From Larix kaempferi (taxonomy: Eukaryota > Streptophyta > Pinopsida > Pinales > Pinaceae), in contig BSBM01000036.1 of assembly GCA_027924585.1 (NCBI GenBank), positions 4,581,001 through 4,645,000 of the forward strand: a stretch of 64,000 nt of DNA. The letters run 5' to 3'. Both the position numbers and the translations under genes were made by a program. This document shows positions 23,385-34,324 of the stretch, in pieces (positions within the stretch are counted from its first letter, which is position 1; the number at the start of each line of letters is the position of its first letter). The notes under the pieces are model-generated. The model did no database searches. It worked only from the letters and a program-made list of their open reading frames with translations, and was not told the DNA's origin.

Positions 23385-23683
23385 GGAAAAAGATTCGCCA
23401 AATTTTTACTATATTTTATAATCAGTGAAAGATTCGCCAAGTTTTTACAATTTTTTATAATTAAGTGAAATATTTGCCAAGATTTTACAATATATAATAA
23501 TTTAGTGAAAGATTCGCCAAGATTTTACAGCATTATATAATGAAATGAAAGATTTGCCAATATATATATATATATACATATTATATTATTGATAAAATCG
23601 CCTTCAAGTTTTCCTATATATTGGGGAGATTCGCCCATTTTTTATACATATAAATTTTGGGGGGGTTCTTAAAATCATCCCTG
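23385..23683. repeat. hAT right terminus: 43-bp tandem repeat with TTCGCC motifs, and TIR
   Basis: Four to five tandem copies of a unit of about 43 bp (gtgaaagattcgccaagttt plus an AT-rich tail) at 23385-23560, each carrying TTCGCC or a one-base variant. An AT dinucleotide run (about 23563-23578), a further gattcgccca near 23628 and the 16-bp TIR at 23668-23683 follow. The same hexamer is clustered at the left end, which suggests transposase binding sites at both ends. Confidence 0.75.
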
Positions 23684-23691
23684 CAAACAAC

Positions 23692-24660
23692 TAGCTATGT
23701 CGCTGCAACATTCCACCCAACCATAGGCCAGTTGTGTTCATCAATCTCTCAACACAATTGCCACCCCCGAGCTGGGCTTGATTCTTACAAGGAAAAGGGG
23801 ACATTCACTCTTTCACAGCCAATTGGTCATTTCATCTGAGCCAAGCCAGTCCACAGCTGGGTTTATCAGGCTACATTTGAACCCTGAAGGCTTACACTCA
23901 AGTTCAAGCCAAAGCAATGGATTTACCAATGGGTTGGCCATGGGTTCTCTCAAATCGTTTCTAGTCAAAATTGGATTAAGGGATGGGAAAAACAATCACA
24001 GGGGAAAACAAATTCTTCCCCAGCTAATTAGGCATTCAACGGCCCAAAACGAACTCTATGGAACCCCAAGTCAATTCCTCTTCTTCCCCACTGGTAGACA
24101 ACACAAAAACGCCCTTCTCCTGATTGAGGAAACAAGGATAAATAGAAAAACGTGGCTGCAAAGCACCTAGGTAGCTCTAAACTTGTGAGGGAGGAAGACT
24201 GGTTGATGGATAATGGCTTGGGAGAGAAAATCATGGTTCATTTCTTGCCCAAGAAGCAAAATGCAATTTCCCATGCAGGGTGGCTTGTCCATACTCGAAT
24301 TTGGACAACCATACCTCTCATTCCCCAAGGCATTAACTACCTTAACCAACTCTTGGAAGAAAATCAATGATTGGGTACAAAAGTCAACATGGGTAGTTGA
24401 GGGTTCGAATGTTTTCCCTCCCAATTCCTTGTAAAATCATGCTCCCATCTCTTTGTTGCATTGCATAGCTAGTTGTGGGTATTTTTATTAAAATGCATAT
24501 TACAGGATGTTGAAATTCCAATGTTCCTGGCTAGCACACAAGCCATATGCATCACTAAATCGATGGCGGGTCCTTAGCCTTGAGCTCCTCACCATGATTT
24601 CATAACAATATTACATCATTTACAATTTTAATGTGATAGGGTCAAGATGGGGATGTGAAA
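23692..24660 (-). repeat. 1,238-bp LTR, left copy, inner 969 bp
   Basis: Matches 31343-32311 nearly base for base. Open frames here (for example 24155-24370) are mirrored in the other LTR and are not genes. On the minus strand this is the start of the 3' LTR; its first bases read TTTCACAT instead of TGTCACGT, consistent with decay including CpG loss. Confidence 0.93.
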
Positions 24661-25132
24661 TTTCCCTCCCCTTGGAATAACACCATCCTCGGTGTTCCAA
24701 TACTTCAGAGTATATACCCACTTTACACATGCTTCAAAATTCACAAATGGTGGCAGGTCTGTCCTGCATTTCACCTCGTTACTTGGGTTTTTAGGACCAA
24801 GTCCTTTGGTCTTCACAAACTGCTCCTGCTGGCTTTGATCTTCCATCTCTATAGGTGGGCATTGCTCCACAACAATCCCTTCCATTTGTTTATCTTCCAG
24901 CTGATCTACAAGTTTGGAATTTCATGGATTTCATCTTCCTTGCTGTCCTTGCAACTATTTGAGGAAGATATTTAGCCAAAACAAATAGCTTTTGGTCTGC
25001 TGCCATGTTCAATGTGCACAACTGGTTCTCACTTTGCTCACTATCAACACTTGGCTGGTAACAACTGCAACCAATGGCTTTCAATGTCTCACTTATGAGA
25101 CTCATTATGGCAATTCCTGTTAGGACAAGCAT
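24628..25132 (-). pseudogene. Unrecognised ORF remnant beside the polypurine tract
   Basis: Two overlapping minus frames (24890-25132 and 24628-24885) read MLVLTGIAIMSLISETLK and then DLPPFVNFEACVKWVYTLKY, joined across a frameshift near 24900. The second frame runs through the polypurine tract into the LTR. There is no known domain. It may be the last trace of a coding region in this element, or chance. Confidence 0.3.
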
Positions 25133-25829
25133 AACACAATATCAAAATTAGTCAATTATTTTCCCAATTGACTTGGAACATCCATGCTTTACTCATAAGA
25201 CTTCCACACATTTCATGCTTTCCCAACATATACATGAACTCATCCATGTTCATCCTTTCACAGGGAAATAACTAATTCAACATTCACAATTCATTTCAAG
25301 CAATTAAACACAATCTATTTTCAGCTATGACATGCACTCAACAATCCTTTGTTTTTAAGATGCATCGGTCAAAAGGAAAGAGAAGAGTAAGAGTTTCCCC
25401 ATCTTAGGCTTGTTCCAATCCGGAGCCACACCATCACTTGTAGTTCTATGCTCCTTAGCCTCTTTCACTTCAATGTGAACGCTTGAATTGCCCTTTCTTG
25501 GCTATGACACATAGTGTCTAGGGTCTGTCTAATGCTTTTCAGCTAGGGAACCCTTCCCTGTTGCTACTTACAGAACCTTTGGCTGCTAGGATCCACACAT
25601 GTCCACTAGCACCATCTTTCATTACTGCTCATACTGAGCTCTCTTTAGGATAGTCACATGTCCACATGAATCCTCCAGATGCTTTCATAGTCCTTGCTTC
25701 TAGCAGTACCTATACTCAAACATTGAATCAATTCACATGCTTAGTGTATTTTTATAAGGTTTATCTCTAAACAAGAGTTTAAGAAATCATAATTAAATCA
25801 TATACACATGTATATTCATAAGCAAGAGT

Positions 25830-26500
25830 TACAAGATAACCAAATACTTATCTGTATTGGATGTCTTCACTTTACTCCACAGGATCCTTCTTCGCTTTCC
25901 AAGCGTTGGATTTCCCGTGGATACAACAATGAATGTTGGGCCAGCACACAGGCTACTCCACAACCATTTGAATAGGCAATGCCAGGCCAGTACGCTGACT
26001 GGTTTTATCAATTGTTTAAGGGGCATTGGGCCAGCATACACACTGTTTCACAATATTAAGTAGTGAATGCCCAACCAGTTACTCTCTGGATTTATCAAGG
26101 GTTTCATAGTGCACAACCAGTTACTCTCTGTATTTATCAAGGGTTTCATAGTGCACAACCAGTTACTCTCTGGCTTTACCAGCAATTTATAGTCTTTCAA
26201 GGTCTTGCCTTCCTACAATGACCAAGGTTTCCAACAAGGAAAACAATAGTGTATCAGCTTAGCTGTTAAAAGATTTATACCTGAAATCTTCATTATTTCA
26301 AACAAGACATAAATGAAACTGAATACTTATCTGTATTGTGCATTTTCCCTCTGGTCCACAGGATCCTGCTTCACTTTGCAAGCCTTGGGATCACCTATGG
26401 ACTTAGATGTAGTTAATGCTTCACCAGTACACCTTCACGCCGATTGGATTTACCAAGCATTTGGTGGTGCCCAACCAATCCCATACCTTGTTGGCCCTCT
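25830..26500. repeat. Diverged direct repeats and 47-bp triplication
   Basis: A block near 25850-25945 (cttatctgtattg, ccacaggatcct) recurs near 26325-26410. Between them a unit of about 47 bp starting accagttactctctg occurs three times at 26067-26190. No coding signal. Confidence 0.6.
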
Positions 26501-29500
26501 CCATTGCCGAGCCAACACATTCGTCTGGGTCATCGACCAATGGAAGGAAACTGCACCACCTGACCATTATAGGTCAAGGCTCTACTATGGAGCCATAGGC
26601 ATCTTAGGGTTTTCAGTCAGTCTTCGGCGCCCGCCCTCCCACTGCTGACCCAATAGAGATTTTATGCCTTTACCAATGTCACCACACCTTCTTGCACCAT
26701 AACCTTTCACACACATCCACTCTTCATTCATACAAGGACGCCACTCCTTTTCTTGTGCAAATCGGTGGTTCCTTTTAGGAACTTTGTAGGTGACTTTCTT
26801 GACTGCAGGTTAACATGGTCCCACTCACACAAGGGTGATACCCTTTCTTATTACACATCTCTTCGGTCCTGTCCATCCCTTCTGGTAATATTTCACGTGA
26901 GCATAGAAAGGTTTCCAATTCCCATACAGTCCTTTTGCGCACCCTTCTTTACATCGCCTCTTAATGTGCAGTATCAATTTGCATCTGTGTAGGCTGACAA
27001 CACAAGAAGGATAAGCAAGCTCATCAGTATTGTCGTTCAAATTCTTAACCACATTTCATAACATTCACTATCAAGTATTGAAACACCAGGAATGCATCCA
27101 TTCCCTTAGGGTGTAGTCAATATTGAAAACCCTATCATGACCCAGCACCATAAAAGGTGTGCACCGCCTTTCTGATGTGTGCCATGTAGGCCCTAATCAT
27201 ACTCAAGCAGTCTGCAATGATATAAATAAGATAGAGCATGCTCTGCATATTAACCCTAATAATTTAGACATGCATGTTCTATTCTAGGGTCTCAGAATAC
27301 TCATTCATTTTGCAGATGTGTCTCACATGCCTTCTTGGCATAGCTTTACCATCTCACTCTCATGGTTTACCGACATGCGGTTTGGCTGAGACATTGTCAC
27401 ATTTACAATGGCATTTCACCCAAAACCCATTTCCAAAGGATGGGGTCATTCCCATCTAGTTTGGCTTCTGCAGGCCATCACACATGGTCTTCCTGCAATG
27501 TGTCATCTTGGCACACTTATCAAATAGCCAAACAGTCAACAACATCTAACAATAACTTCAAATATGATTGTTCCATAACCAATCAATAACATCAATAATT
27601 AAATTCAACATGAATTTACAATTCTGTCCCCTACAAAAATTGATTTGCTTAGCAATGAGGCTATCCTCATATTGTTTGGCTCTTGTAAGTGGTATCACTC
27701 TGTCCATTATGGTTTCACCCTTGCTACCATACATGAACATCCACCTACAACATGTCTTTCTGACACAATTCTATATAAGCCAAATAGTCATTAGCAATTA
27801 TAGGCAAATTCTCAAATCTGAAGTTTGTAAATCTGTTTTCCTACAGAAATTAGATTTGCAACCAGGAGACTATTCTCATAAACTTAAACCAGACAATTTT
27901 CAGATTTGTTTCATGCATAAATTACAACCATGAGAACCTTCTCATAACCTTTGGCTTCTGCACATGGTAGATCTCGATCTTTACTATGGAATTATCCTCA
28001 TTGCCATACGCAAGACTTTTTCTACCTGAAAACTGAAACTTCGATCAGCCAAACACGTTGTGAGTATCTATGCACATAATCATTCATTGCCATAATAGTC
28101 ACTGAAGTGATCTCAGAATTATAACACTCAATAATTCAAACACCTTCAGCTGTTAACCTTTGAAATGCAATGAAATATATACATTTCTATATATGCATCA
28201 TTATCACAATAAAATTGCAAGACATAGTCACACTATCTAGGCAATTTAAATAACTGTAAATACTCATTACTTCACATTCCATGCAGCTCCGTCCTTCCAA
28301 TAGAGTGCTCGGGTAGCCCATCACATGTCTACCTTCTTCATGCAGTCCTCTTGCATTCATAGGAGCTCATGAAATGGTCTCAGGATTAGCAATGGTTCAC
28401 CATTTCATCTCTTATCAAATTGCATTGAACATATATATATCACAACCATGCATCTTAACATGTGCACCTACACATGCATGCATATTTACAACATTTACTG
28501 AATATTTCAATGCACATCTCTTCAATGCAATCTTGCATTATTTCACGAATACTATGCATTCCAACATACTATGGCCTAACCATGATTACCACACACAACA
28601 TGCACTATCATGACAGGTCCATAAGTCCTCAATTGCTTTGGTTGTTAAACTCACAACCAATATTCACAAATGGCATGATATGAATTCATATGAATGCATT
28701 GAGGTTTCTTAGAAACTATAGGGTGTAAGGCTCCCTGCCTTCACCTACCTGCACCTCACCATACTTGGTGGGTTGGCATTCACATTCAGGCACTCAATGC
28801 AAACCAAATCACCATAGTTTAAGCATAGTTAAAGAGACTCACCAAATCCTCTTTCAACATTCATGCAATTAAGCACAGTTAACCCTTACCTGCATGGTTG
28901 TTATTAACATCGCTTGATGTTACCTGATCAGTTGGCCTCTTACCAAGGCTACACAGTCATTTTCCAACCTCATGATCACAGATTTGTTGCACCATCCTTT
29001 CTTCATAAGGTTGTTGGTTATATGCAACAACATCATCCTCATCTTTAGCCATGCTTCGGTTTTCTTTGGTCCTACAACCAATGCGAACACAACTAATTAT
29101 GAACAACCACTATAATGACCTTAAGTGGTTTATTGCATATGTAAAACCTCACTGTTTTACCAATATGCAGTATCATATACATGTACAAACGTTTTCATAT
29201 GCACTATGCAATGTCGGTTAGTATTCCAACTAGTGCATATTCATCTCATTTATCCAATATCTTGCATTTTCAATCATGCTTCTATGATCTGGTTCCTACA
29301 ACATTAGTTTCCATCAATCATAGGAACTACCATTAGTGGGCTATGGAATGTGTAACTTCACTATTTTATCAATATGCAACATCATGCTCATGCATAAGCA
29401 ATTCACATGCATTACGTAATGACTCTCTAATCATGCCCACTAATTCATATGCATTATTCTCTTGCATTTCCAGCATCCCTATGCCATAATTTCCAGTATA

Positions 29501-29889
29501 TAAGACTTGGGAATATAAATACAATAGCAAGAGAGGAGTTAAGGAATTCTCCCTTTCCATTCCCCCTCATGACATGGATTTCCTCCTCCAAATCATAGCT
29601 GATCATTTTATGGGCTTTCCTATCAAGCACACAAGGATTCATTAGCTATAATCTTCTCACGAATTAGCAATTCAGTATGTACATACGTGTATAACATTCA
29701 TTCTTGATATTTTCCAAATATGCAATTCTTATGCTATAAACAAAAATAGTTTAAGGTGAGGAACTTCCCTTTTATCCTCCATAATGGGTATTACAACCCA
29801 TTACTCTTATTGAGAATTCACAACCCCTTCCTGCAATTCATGGAACACATTACAAGCATAGAGAATGCCTTTCACACTTTCAACGACTA

Positions 29890-30960
29890 TCTCCGGGGGA
29901 CAAGGGGGTCAAGGGGGCTTGCCCCCTTGTGGCTTCCCTGCGCCACTGCAGGGCGGGTTGAGGGAAGCATTTTTTTTTTGTAAATCCTTCAATTTCGCAA
30001 TCTGGCGCATAAGCTCACGGCCATTTTCAGCTTTTAGCAGCTGAATTTCACCCTGGAAAGCCACTGAAATTTCCTGTTTCGGCAGACTTGGAAATTCTCT
30101 TCCGACCATTGCGGATGAAATCACCGAGTTCTTCCGGTTTCGTGGATGGATTCGCCAAGTCTCTTCCAGAACTTCCTCTGACGCTGCGGACGAATTCATC
30201 GGGTCCCTCCGGTGCTGCGGTGAAAAATCGCCAGTTCCTTTCGGCGCTGCGGCAGAAACTTGCCAGTTCCTTCCGGCGCGACGGCGGAAACTCGCCAGTT
30301 CCTTCCGGCACTACGGACTCGTTCATCTCTTTTTGTGTTGCGGATGAACTCGTCATTCTCTTCCTATGTTGCGGACGATATCGCCAAGTTCTCCCGCTTG
30401 TTTCGGAGCAACTCGCCAAGTTCTTCCGAAATTTCTTCTTCGATGCCGAAAATCACTTAGAAAATTTTTTGAAATTTTTTCGGACCAACTTGCCAAGTCC
30501 TTCCGATGTTTCGGACCAACTCGCCGAGTTCTTCCGAAATTTTCTATTGGACGCCGAAAATACTTAGAAAATTTTCTTCTTCTTTTCACTGGGCACTTCT
30601 GCAATTTTTGTCGGCGCAACTCACCATTGCAGATGGACTTGCTGAGTTTCTCCGCTGTTGCGGACGAACTCACTGAGTTCTTCCGGCCGAAACTCAGCTT
30701 TTGCTTCCAAAATTTTTCCATCTTTCCACCGAACTTATCGACTTTCTGCTGCATTGCGGAACAACTTTGCCGAGTCCTTCCACAGCTTCGGGCCAACTTG
30801 CCGAGTTCTTCCACAGTTTCGGCAGACACTCGCAAGTTCCTTCCATCGTTGTGGATGAACTCGCCGAGTCTTACCGCCGATTTCGGCGCAAACTCGCCAG
30901 TTCTTTCCGCCATTTCAGTGGAAAATTACGAGTTCTTTTCCGCTATAAACACTTAGATAA
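29890..30960. repeat. GC-rich degenerate tandem region with G/C palindrome
   Basis: Starts with a palindromic core (agggggcttgccccct, about 29915-29930) and a long T run, then about 0.9 kb of short related phrases (tcgccaagttcttccg, cgccagttccttccgg, gttgcggacgaactc) spaced roughly 35-50 bases apart. It is far richer in CG than its surroundings. Overlapping open frames of 186-196 codons exist on both strands and reflect the repeat composition. It lies just downstream of the primer site, the leader position. Confidence 0.7.
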
Positions 30961-31059
30961 TTTTTCAAATTTTCTTAATGACCTTAGTTGAGCAAGAAAC
31001 ATACTTACCTCTGCAAGCTGTGATAGGTAGCCCATGAAGGCCCAATGCTGCAACCAATA

Positions 31060-31071
31060 GATCTGATACCA
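31060..31071 (-). other. Primer binding site of the large non-coding LTR element
   Basis: Minus strand reads TGGTATCAGATC two bases after the LTR end, a Met-initiator-type primer site with a late mismatch. It fixes the element's orientation. Confidence 0.75.
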
Positions 31072-31073
31072 TC

Positions 31074-32311
31074 TGTCACGTACCCACCCATCCATCCAAG
31101 GCAAGGGAGGGAACATGATGCCAATCTCTGGGGATTTCACATAAAAACTCAGACAATTGATTAGATTCATAAAACCAAAAAAAACACATGTGCAGGTGTA
31201 TAATCCAAATAAGCACAGTAGAAGCAAGATCCACTACATGCACTACTCTTCATAAACATAACAGTCAATAATGAAATGACATTGCATAATTAAATACACA
31301 TAAGAATATACTCATCTTCATTGTGCAATTGTCCCAAACAACTAGCTATGTCGCTGCAACGTTCCACCCAAACATAGGCCAGTTGTGTTCATCAATCTCT
31401 CAACACAACTGCCACCCCCGAGTTGGGCTTGATTCTTACAAGGAAAAGGGGACATTCACTCTTTCACAGCCAATTGGTCATTTCATCTGAGCCAAGCCAA
31501 TCCACAGTTGGGTTTATCAGGCTATATTTGAACCCTGGAGGCTTACACTCAAGTTCAAGCCAAAGCAATGGATTTACCAACAGGTTGGCCATGGGTTTTC
31601 CCAAATCGTTTCCAGTCAAAATTGGATTAAGGGATGGGAAAAACAATCACAGGGGAAAACAAATTCTTCCCCATCTAATCAGGCATTCAACAGCCCAAAA
31701 CGACCTCTATGGAACCCCAAGTCAATTCCTCTTCTTCCCCACTGGTAGACAACACAAAAACGCCCTTCTCCTGATTGAGGAAACAAGGATAAATAGAAAA
31801 ATGTGGCTGCAAAGCACCCAGGTAGCTCTAAACTTGTGAGGGAGGAAGACTGGTTGATGGATAATGGCTTGGGAGAGAAAATCATGGTTCATTTCTTGCC
31901 CAAGAAGAAAAACGCAATTTCCCATGCAGGGTGGCTTTCCCATACTCGAATTTGGACAGCCATACCTCTCATTCCCCAAGGCATTAACTACCTCAACCAA
32001 CTCTTGGGAGAAAATCAATGATTGGGTACAAAAGTCAACATGGGTAGTTGAGGGTTTGAATGTTTTCCCTCCCAATTCCTTGTAAAATCATGCCCCCATC
32101 TCTTTGTTGCATTGCATAGCTAGTTGTGGGTATTTTTATTAAAATGCATATTACATGATGTTGAAATTCCAATGTGCCTGGCTAGCACACAAGCCATATG
32201 CATCACTAAATCGATGGCGGGGCCTTGGCCTTGAGCTCCTCACCATGATTTCATAACAATATTACATCATTTACAATTTTAATGTGATAGGGTCAAGATG
32301 GGGACGTGACA
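31074..32311 (-). repeat. 1,238-bp LTR, right copy (5' LTR)
   Basis: Uninterrupted copy, TGTCACGT...ACGTGACA. It preserves the empty hAT target CAAACAAC at 31335-31342. It is flanked by TSD TTTGA at 32312-32316, matching 7614-7618. Confidence 0.94.
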
Positions 32312-33681
32312 TTTGATATGGTTTGCTTATCTATAGTGGAAAATACTAATAGTGTACTTACTTCATTGTCTGACAAACTTGTCTTTAGTTGTTCCGTCGG
32401 AACCTTTTGATATTGAAACTCTAGAACATCTTGAATTACACCTATTGGTATAATGTTCATCTCTTCATTTGTCGCAACATCTTCTGGGTTTCGTTCTTCT
32501 ATGATATCATGATTAAGGTAATCTTTGACTCTTTTATTTTCAACTTCGCATTCTTCTACAAGCTCAATTCTCCCATAATTGTTGTTAACATTGACTTTAT
32601 TGATTTCATTGAATTCTACAATGTCATCATTTTCTTTACAATTGATATTAAAACTGTGATTGTCAATATCATATTGATCTTTCATATATTTGTCTTCTAC
32701 CTCTTCTGTTTCATTGTACTTGTTATCGTCTTCATTAACAAGTCCTTGTTCTAGAGTTTCACTAGACAATTTTATAGGATTTTCAGCTGGTGTATTAATG
32801 TGCCTTACTTCCCTACCTTGTAAGAAGCCACAACGAAATTCTGGAAGACATGCATATTTTTGACTGAGTATCGTATTTTGCGGTTTATTTTTGGGATGTC
32901 TTTTCTTATCCTTCCTAGTGACTGGTGGTTTGGATATTTTGTGAGGAGGGATATAAGGAAGTAGTCGGCCTGGATTCCCTTCTTTCCTGGGGCTAGTAGC
33001 GACCTTGAATTCCTCCTTACTAGAGTACTTAGCTTCTTCCTTGGTAGTCCTTTCTTCTGTTATGTGTGCAGAGGGATTTCCCCGTCCTACTTGTCTTGAG
33101 AACTCGGGAGTTGTGATAGATTTTTCCTTAACGATCATACTCGCAATAGCTTTCTTAGTCTCTTCTTTTCTTAGGAACCCAAGAGACGTAGTTGCTTCTT
33201 TCATTATGGTCACAATACCTTCTTCTGTGAGTGCAGATGCAATTACCAACTCTACTTGACCTGAGAACTCAGGAGTCACAATTGCTTCTTCCATTATGGT
33301 TGTAGTAGTCCCTTGTTCCTTTTCACTTGTTAATTCAAGAGTCATAGTTATTTCTTCTGTCGTGGGTGTAGATCCCAGTTCTTCTTCACCTAAGAACTCA
33401 ATAGTCGAAATAACTTCTTCCTTTAAGGTCATAGTTCCTTCTTCTGTCGTGAGTGATGATGCAGTTCCTATCTCTACCTGACCGGAGAACTCGAGAGCAA
33501 CAATAGCTTATTCCTTTCCTTTCTTCCTTTCTATTTCTTCTTTTAATTCCAATATGATCATTTTCAATTAAGTGTATGTTTCCTCTTCTTTAAGACCTCT
33601 TTCTTCGATTTTGTTGAATTGAGATTCGATACTTCTTCTCAGCTTTTGGCCATACATGATTTTGCTAAATGAGGGAAACAT
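32312..33681 (-). pseudogene. Unfamiliar ORF of small LTR element, main part
   Basis: The original start is probably ATG at 33681 (MFPSFSKIMYGQKLRRS), followed by a coiled-coil-like acidic/basic stretch. Two in-frame stops, after EEETYT and after ERRKGKE (GAA to TAA near 33509), leave a 379-codon frame from 33432. The N-terminal third has degenerate repeats around TPEFSGQVE, Thr/Glu-rich. A basic segment (PPHKISKPPVTRKDKKRHPK) and a Cys-containing block (YACLPEFRCGFLQGREVRH) follow, then an acidic Asn-rich tail. It continues in frame at 7618. It could be a gag-like or captured host protein; I recognise no domain. Confidence 0.65.
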
Positions 33682-34103
33682 AATGATTACAACTAAAAAA
33701 AAATCTTCCAAAAGAAATTTTGAATTTTGTATAATAATAATAATAATTATTATTATTAATTAATGAATTAATAAAATTATTATTCTTAAATCTAAACTAT
33801 ATATATGATTTTAGTATATAGTTTTTTTTTGTAAAATTCAAATATTAAACTAATATAATATTATTTATTATAAAGTTTTAATACTTTTAAAAAAATTGGG
33901 TTGGAGAATAAACCCCAAACCCACTTATTAAACTAAGTGTGGTTTTAATTTTCTTTACTTCTTTCTTTTCTTCCCACTTATTAACAAACCCACTTATTAA
34001 ACCAAGTGTGGTTTTACTTTTTCATTTTTTTCTCCTTTACTTTTACTTTTACTTTCCTTTACTTCTCCCTTTTCCTCCCAAAACCACGGGCTTTGATACC
34101 ACT
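33682..34103 (-). other. Leader of small LTR element with primer site
   Basis: Non-coding leader of about 0.4 kb. It contains an AT palindrome near 33730-33760, a 28-bp direct repeat (cccacttattaaac, 33920-33947 and 33989-34016), pyrimidine tracts and, next to the LTR, a Met-type primer site (minus TGGTATCAAAGC, 34090-34101). Confidence 0.65.
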
Positions 34104-34319
34104 TGTAAAGAATCATCTTTACATTATTATCATATTTGATAATATATATTTATTTATATTTAAATTGATGAATATTACATTGAATTCGTGCGGCTTTATA
34201 CATATGAAGAGACACCATTAAACCATGTGTCCTTCCAATGCCGACATTTACATATATTAATAATAATTAAACTAATAGATAATAACTTAGTAGTTGTAAT
34301 ATAATTTTGGTATATTACA
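34104..34319 (-). repeat. 216-bp LTR, right copy (5' LTR of the small element)
   Basis: TGTAAAG...ATTACA, same length as 7142-7357, followed by TSD AATTC. Confidence 0.93.
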
Positions 34320-34324
34320 AATTC

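Larger units (their letters stand above)
7888..23683. mobile_element. Giant hAT-type DNA transposon carrying host gene fragments (15.8 kb)
   Basis: Terminal inverted repeats CAGGGATGATTTTAAG (7888-7903) and its complement (23668-23683), an 8-bp TSD, and an empty site in the sister LTR define it precisely. The CAGGG terminus fits hAT. I see no hAT transposase or BED-finger, so it is probably non-autonomous. The cargo on the plus strand is fragments of an RNL immune receptor, a tyrosine-aminotransferase-like gene and a vWA-domain gene, all with intron-like gaps and stops. It also holds a LINE scrap, direct repeats and a 3.5-kb minisatellite. Normal non-autonomous hAT elements are much shorter. 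Confidence 0.9.
24661..31073 (-). other. Internal region of the large non-coding LTR element
   Basis: 6.4 kb between polypurine tract and primer site with no gag, protease, RT, RNase H or integrase motif on either strand. It holds a possible small ORF remnant next to the polypurine tract (24661-25132), duplicated blocks at 25830-26500, a G/C palindrome near 29895-29935 and a GC-rich degenerate tandem region at 30060-30960. The remainder (about 26650-29890) is AT-rich with no recognised feature. Confidence 0.8.
7619..32311 (-). mobile_element. Large non-coding LTR element (LARD-like), 8.9 kb without the hAT insertion
   Basis: LTRs of 1,238 bp at 31074-32311 and at 7619-7887 joined to 23692-24660. 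Ends are TGTCACGT...ACGTGACA (the left copy ends in the decayed form ATGTGAAA). The TSD is TTTGA at 7614-7618 and 32312-32316. A primer site TGGTATCAGATC (minus) at 31060-31071 and a polypurine tract AAGGGGAGGGAAA (minus) at 24661-24673 set the orientation. The internal region 24661-31073 has no recognisable retroviral gene, as in large retrotransposon derivatives. About six differences by eye over the first 269 LTR bases. Confidence 0.9.
7142..34319 (-). mobile_element. Small non-autonomous LTR element (2.48 kb when nested insertions are removed)
   Basis: Flanked by 216-bp LTRs (7142-7357 and 34104-34319) that start TGTAAAG and end ATTACA, with TSD AATTC. Orientation is minus: a Met-type primer site (TGGTATCAAAGC on minus, 34090-34101) adjoins the right LTR. 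Its own sequence is 7142-7618 plus 32312-34319, about 2.48 kb. The rest is a later LTR element inserted with TSD TTTGA. It has no recognisable gag, protease, RT or integrase, only one long unfamiliar ORF. I count five LTR differences in 216 bp by eye. Best called a non-autonomous LTR retrotransposon moved in trans. Confidence 0.88.

Noticed and set aside
23385-23560. CRISPR-like array (regular repeats of about 43 bp)
   Set aside because: No distinct spacers; units are contiguous tandem copies in a plant transposon end.
23778-24434. Frames of 72-130 codons in the LTR that recur at 31423-32085
   Set aside because: They are the two LTR copies of one non-coding element; recurrence is explained by LTR identity.
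30353-30991. Overlapping frames of 186 and 196 codons on opposite strands
   Set aside because: Low-complexity repeat composition with no domain; opposite-strand overlap points to GC-rich repeat effects.
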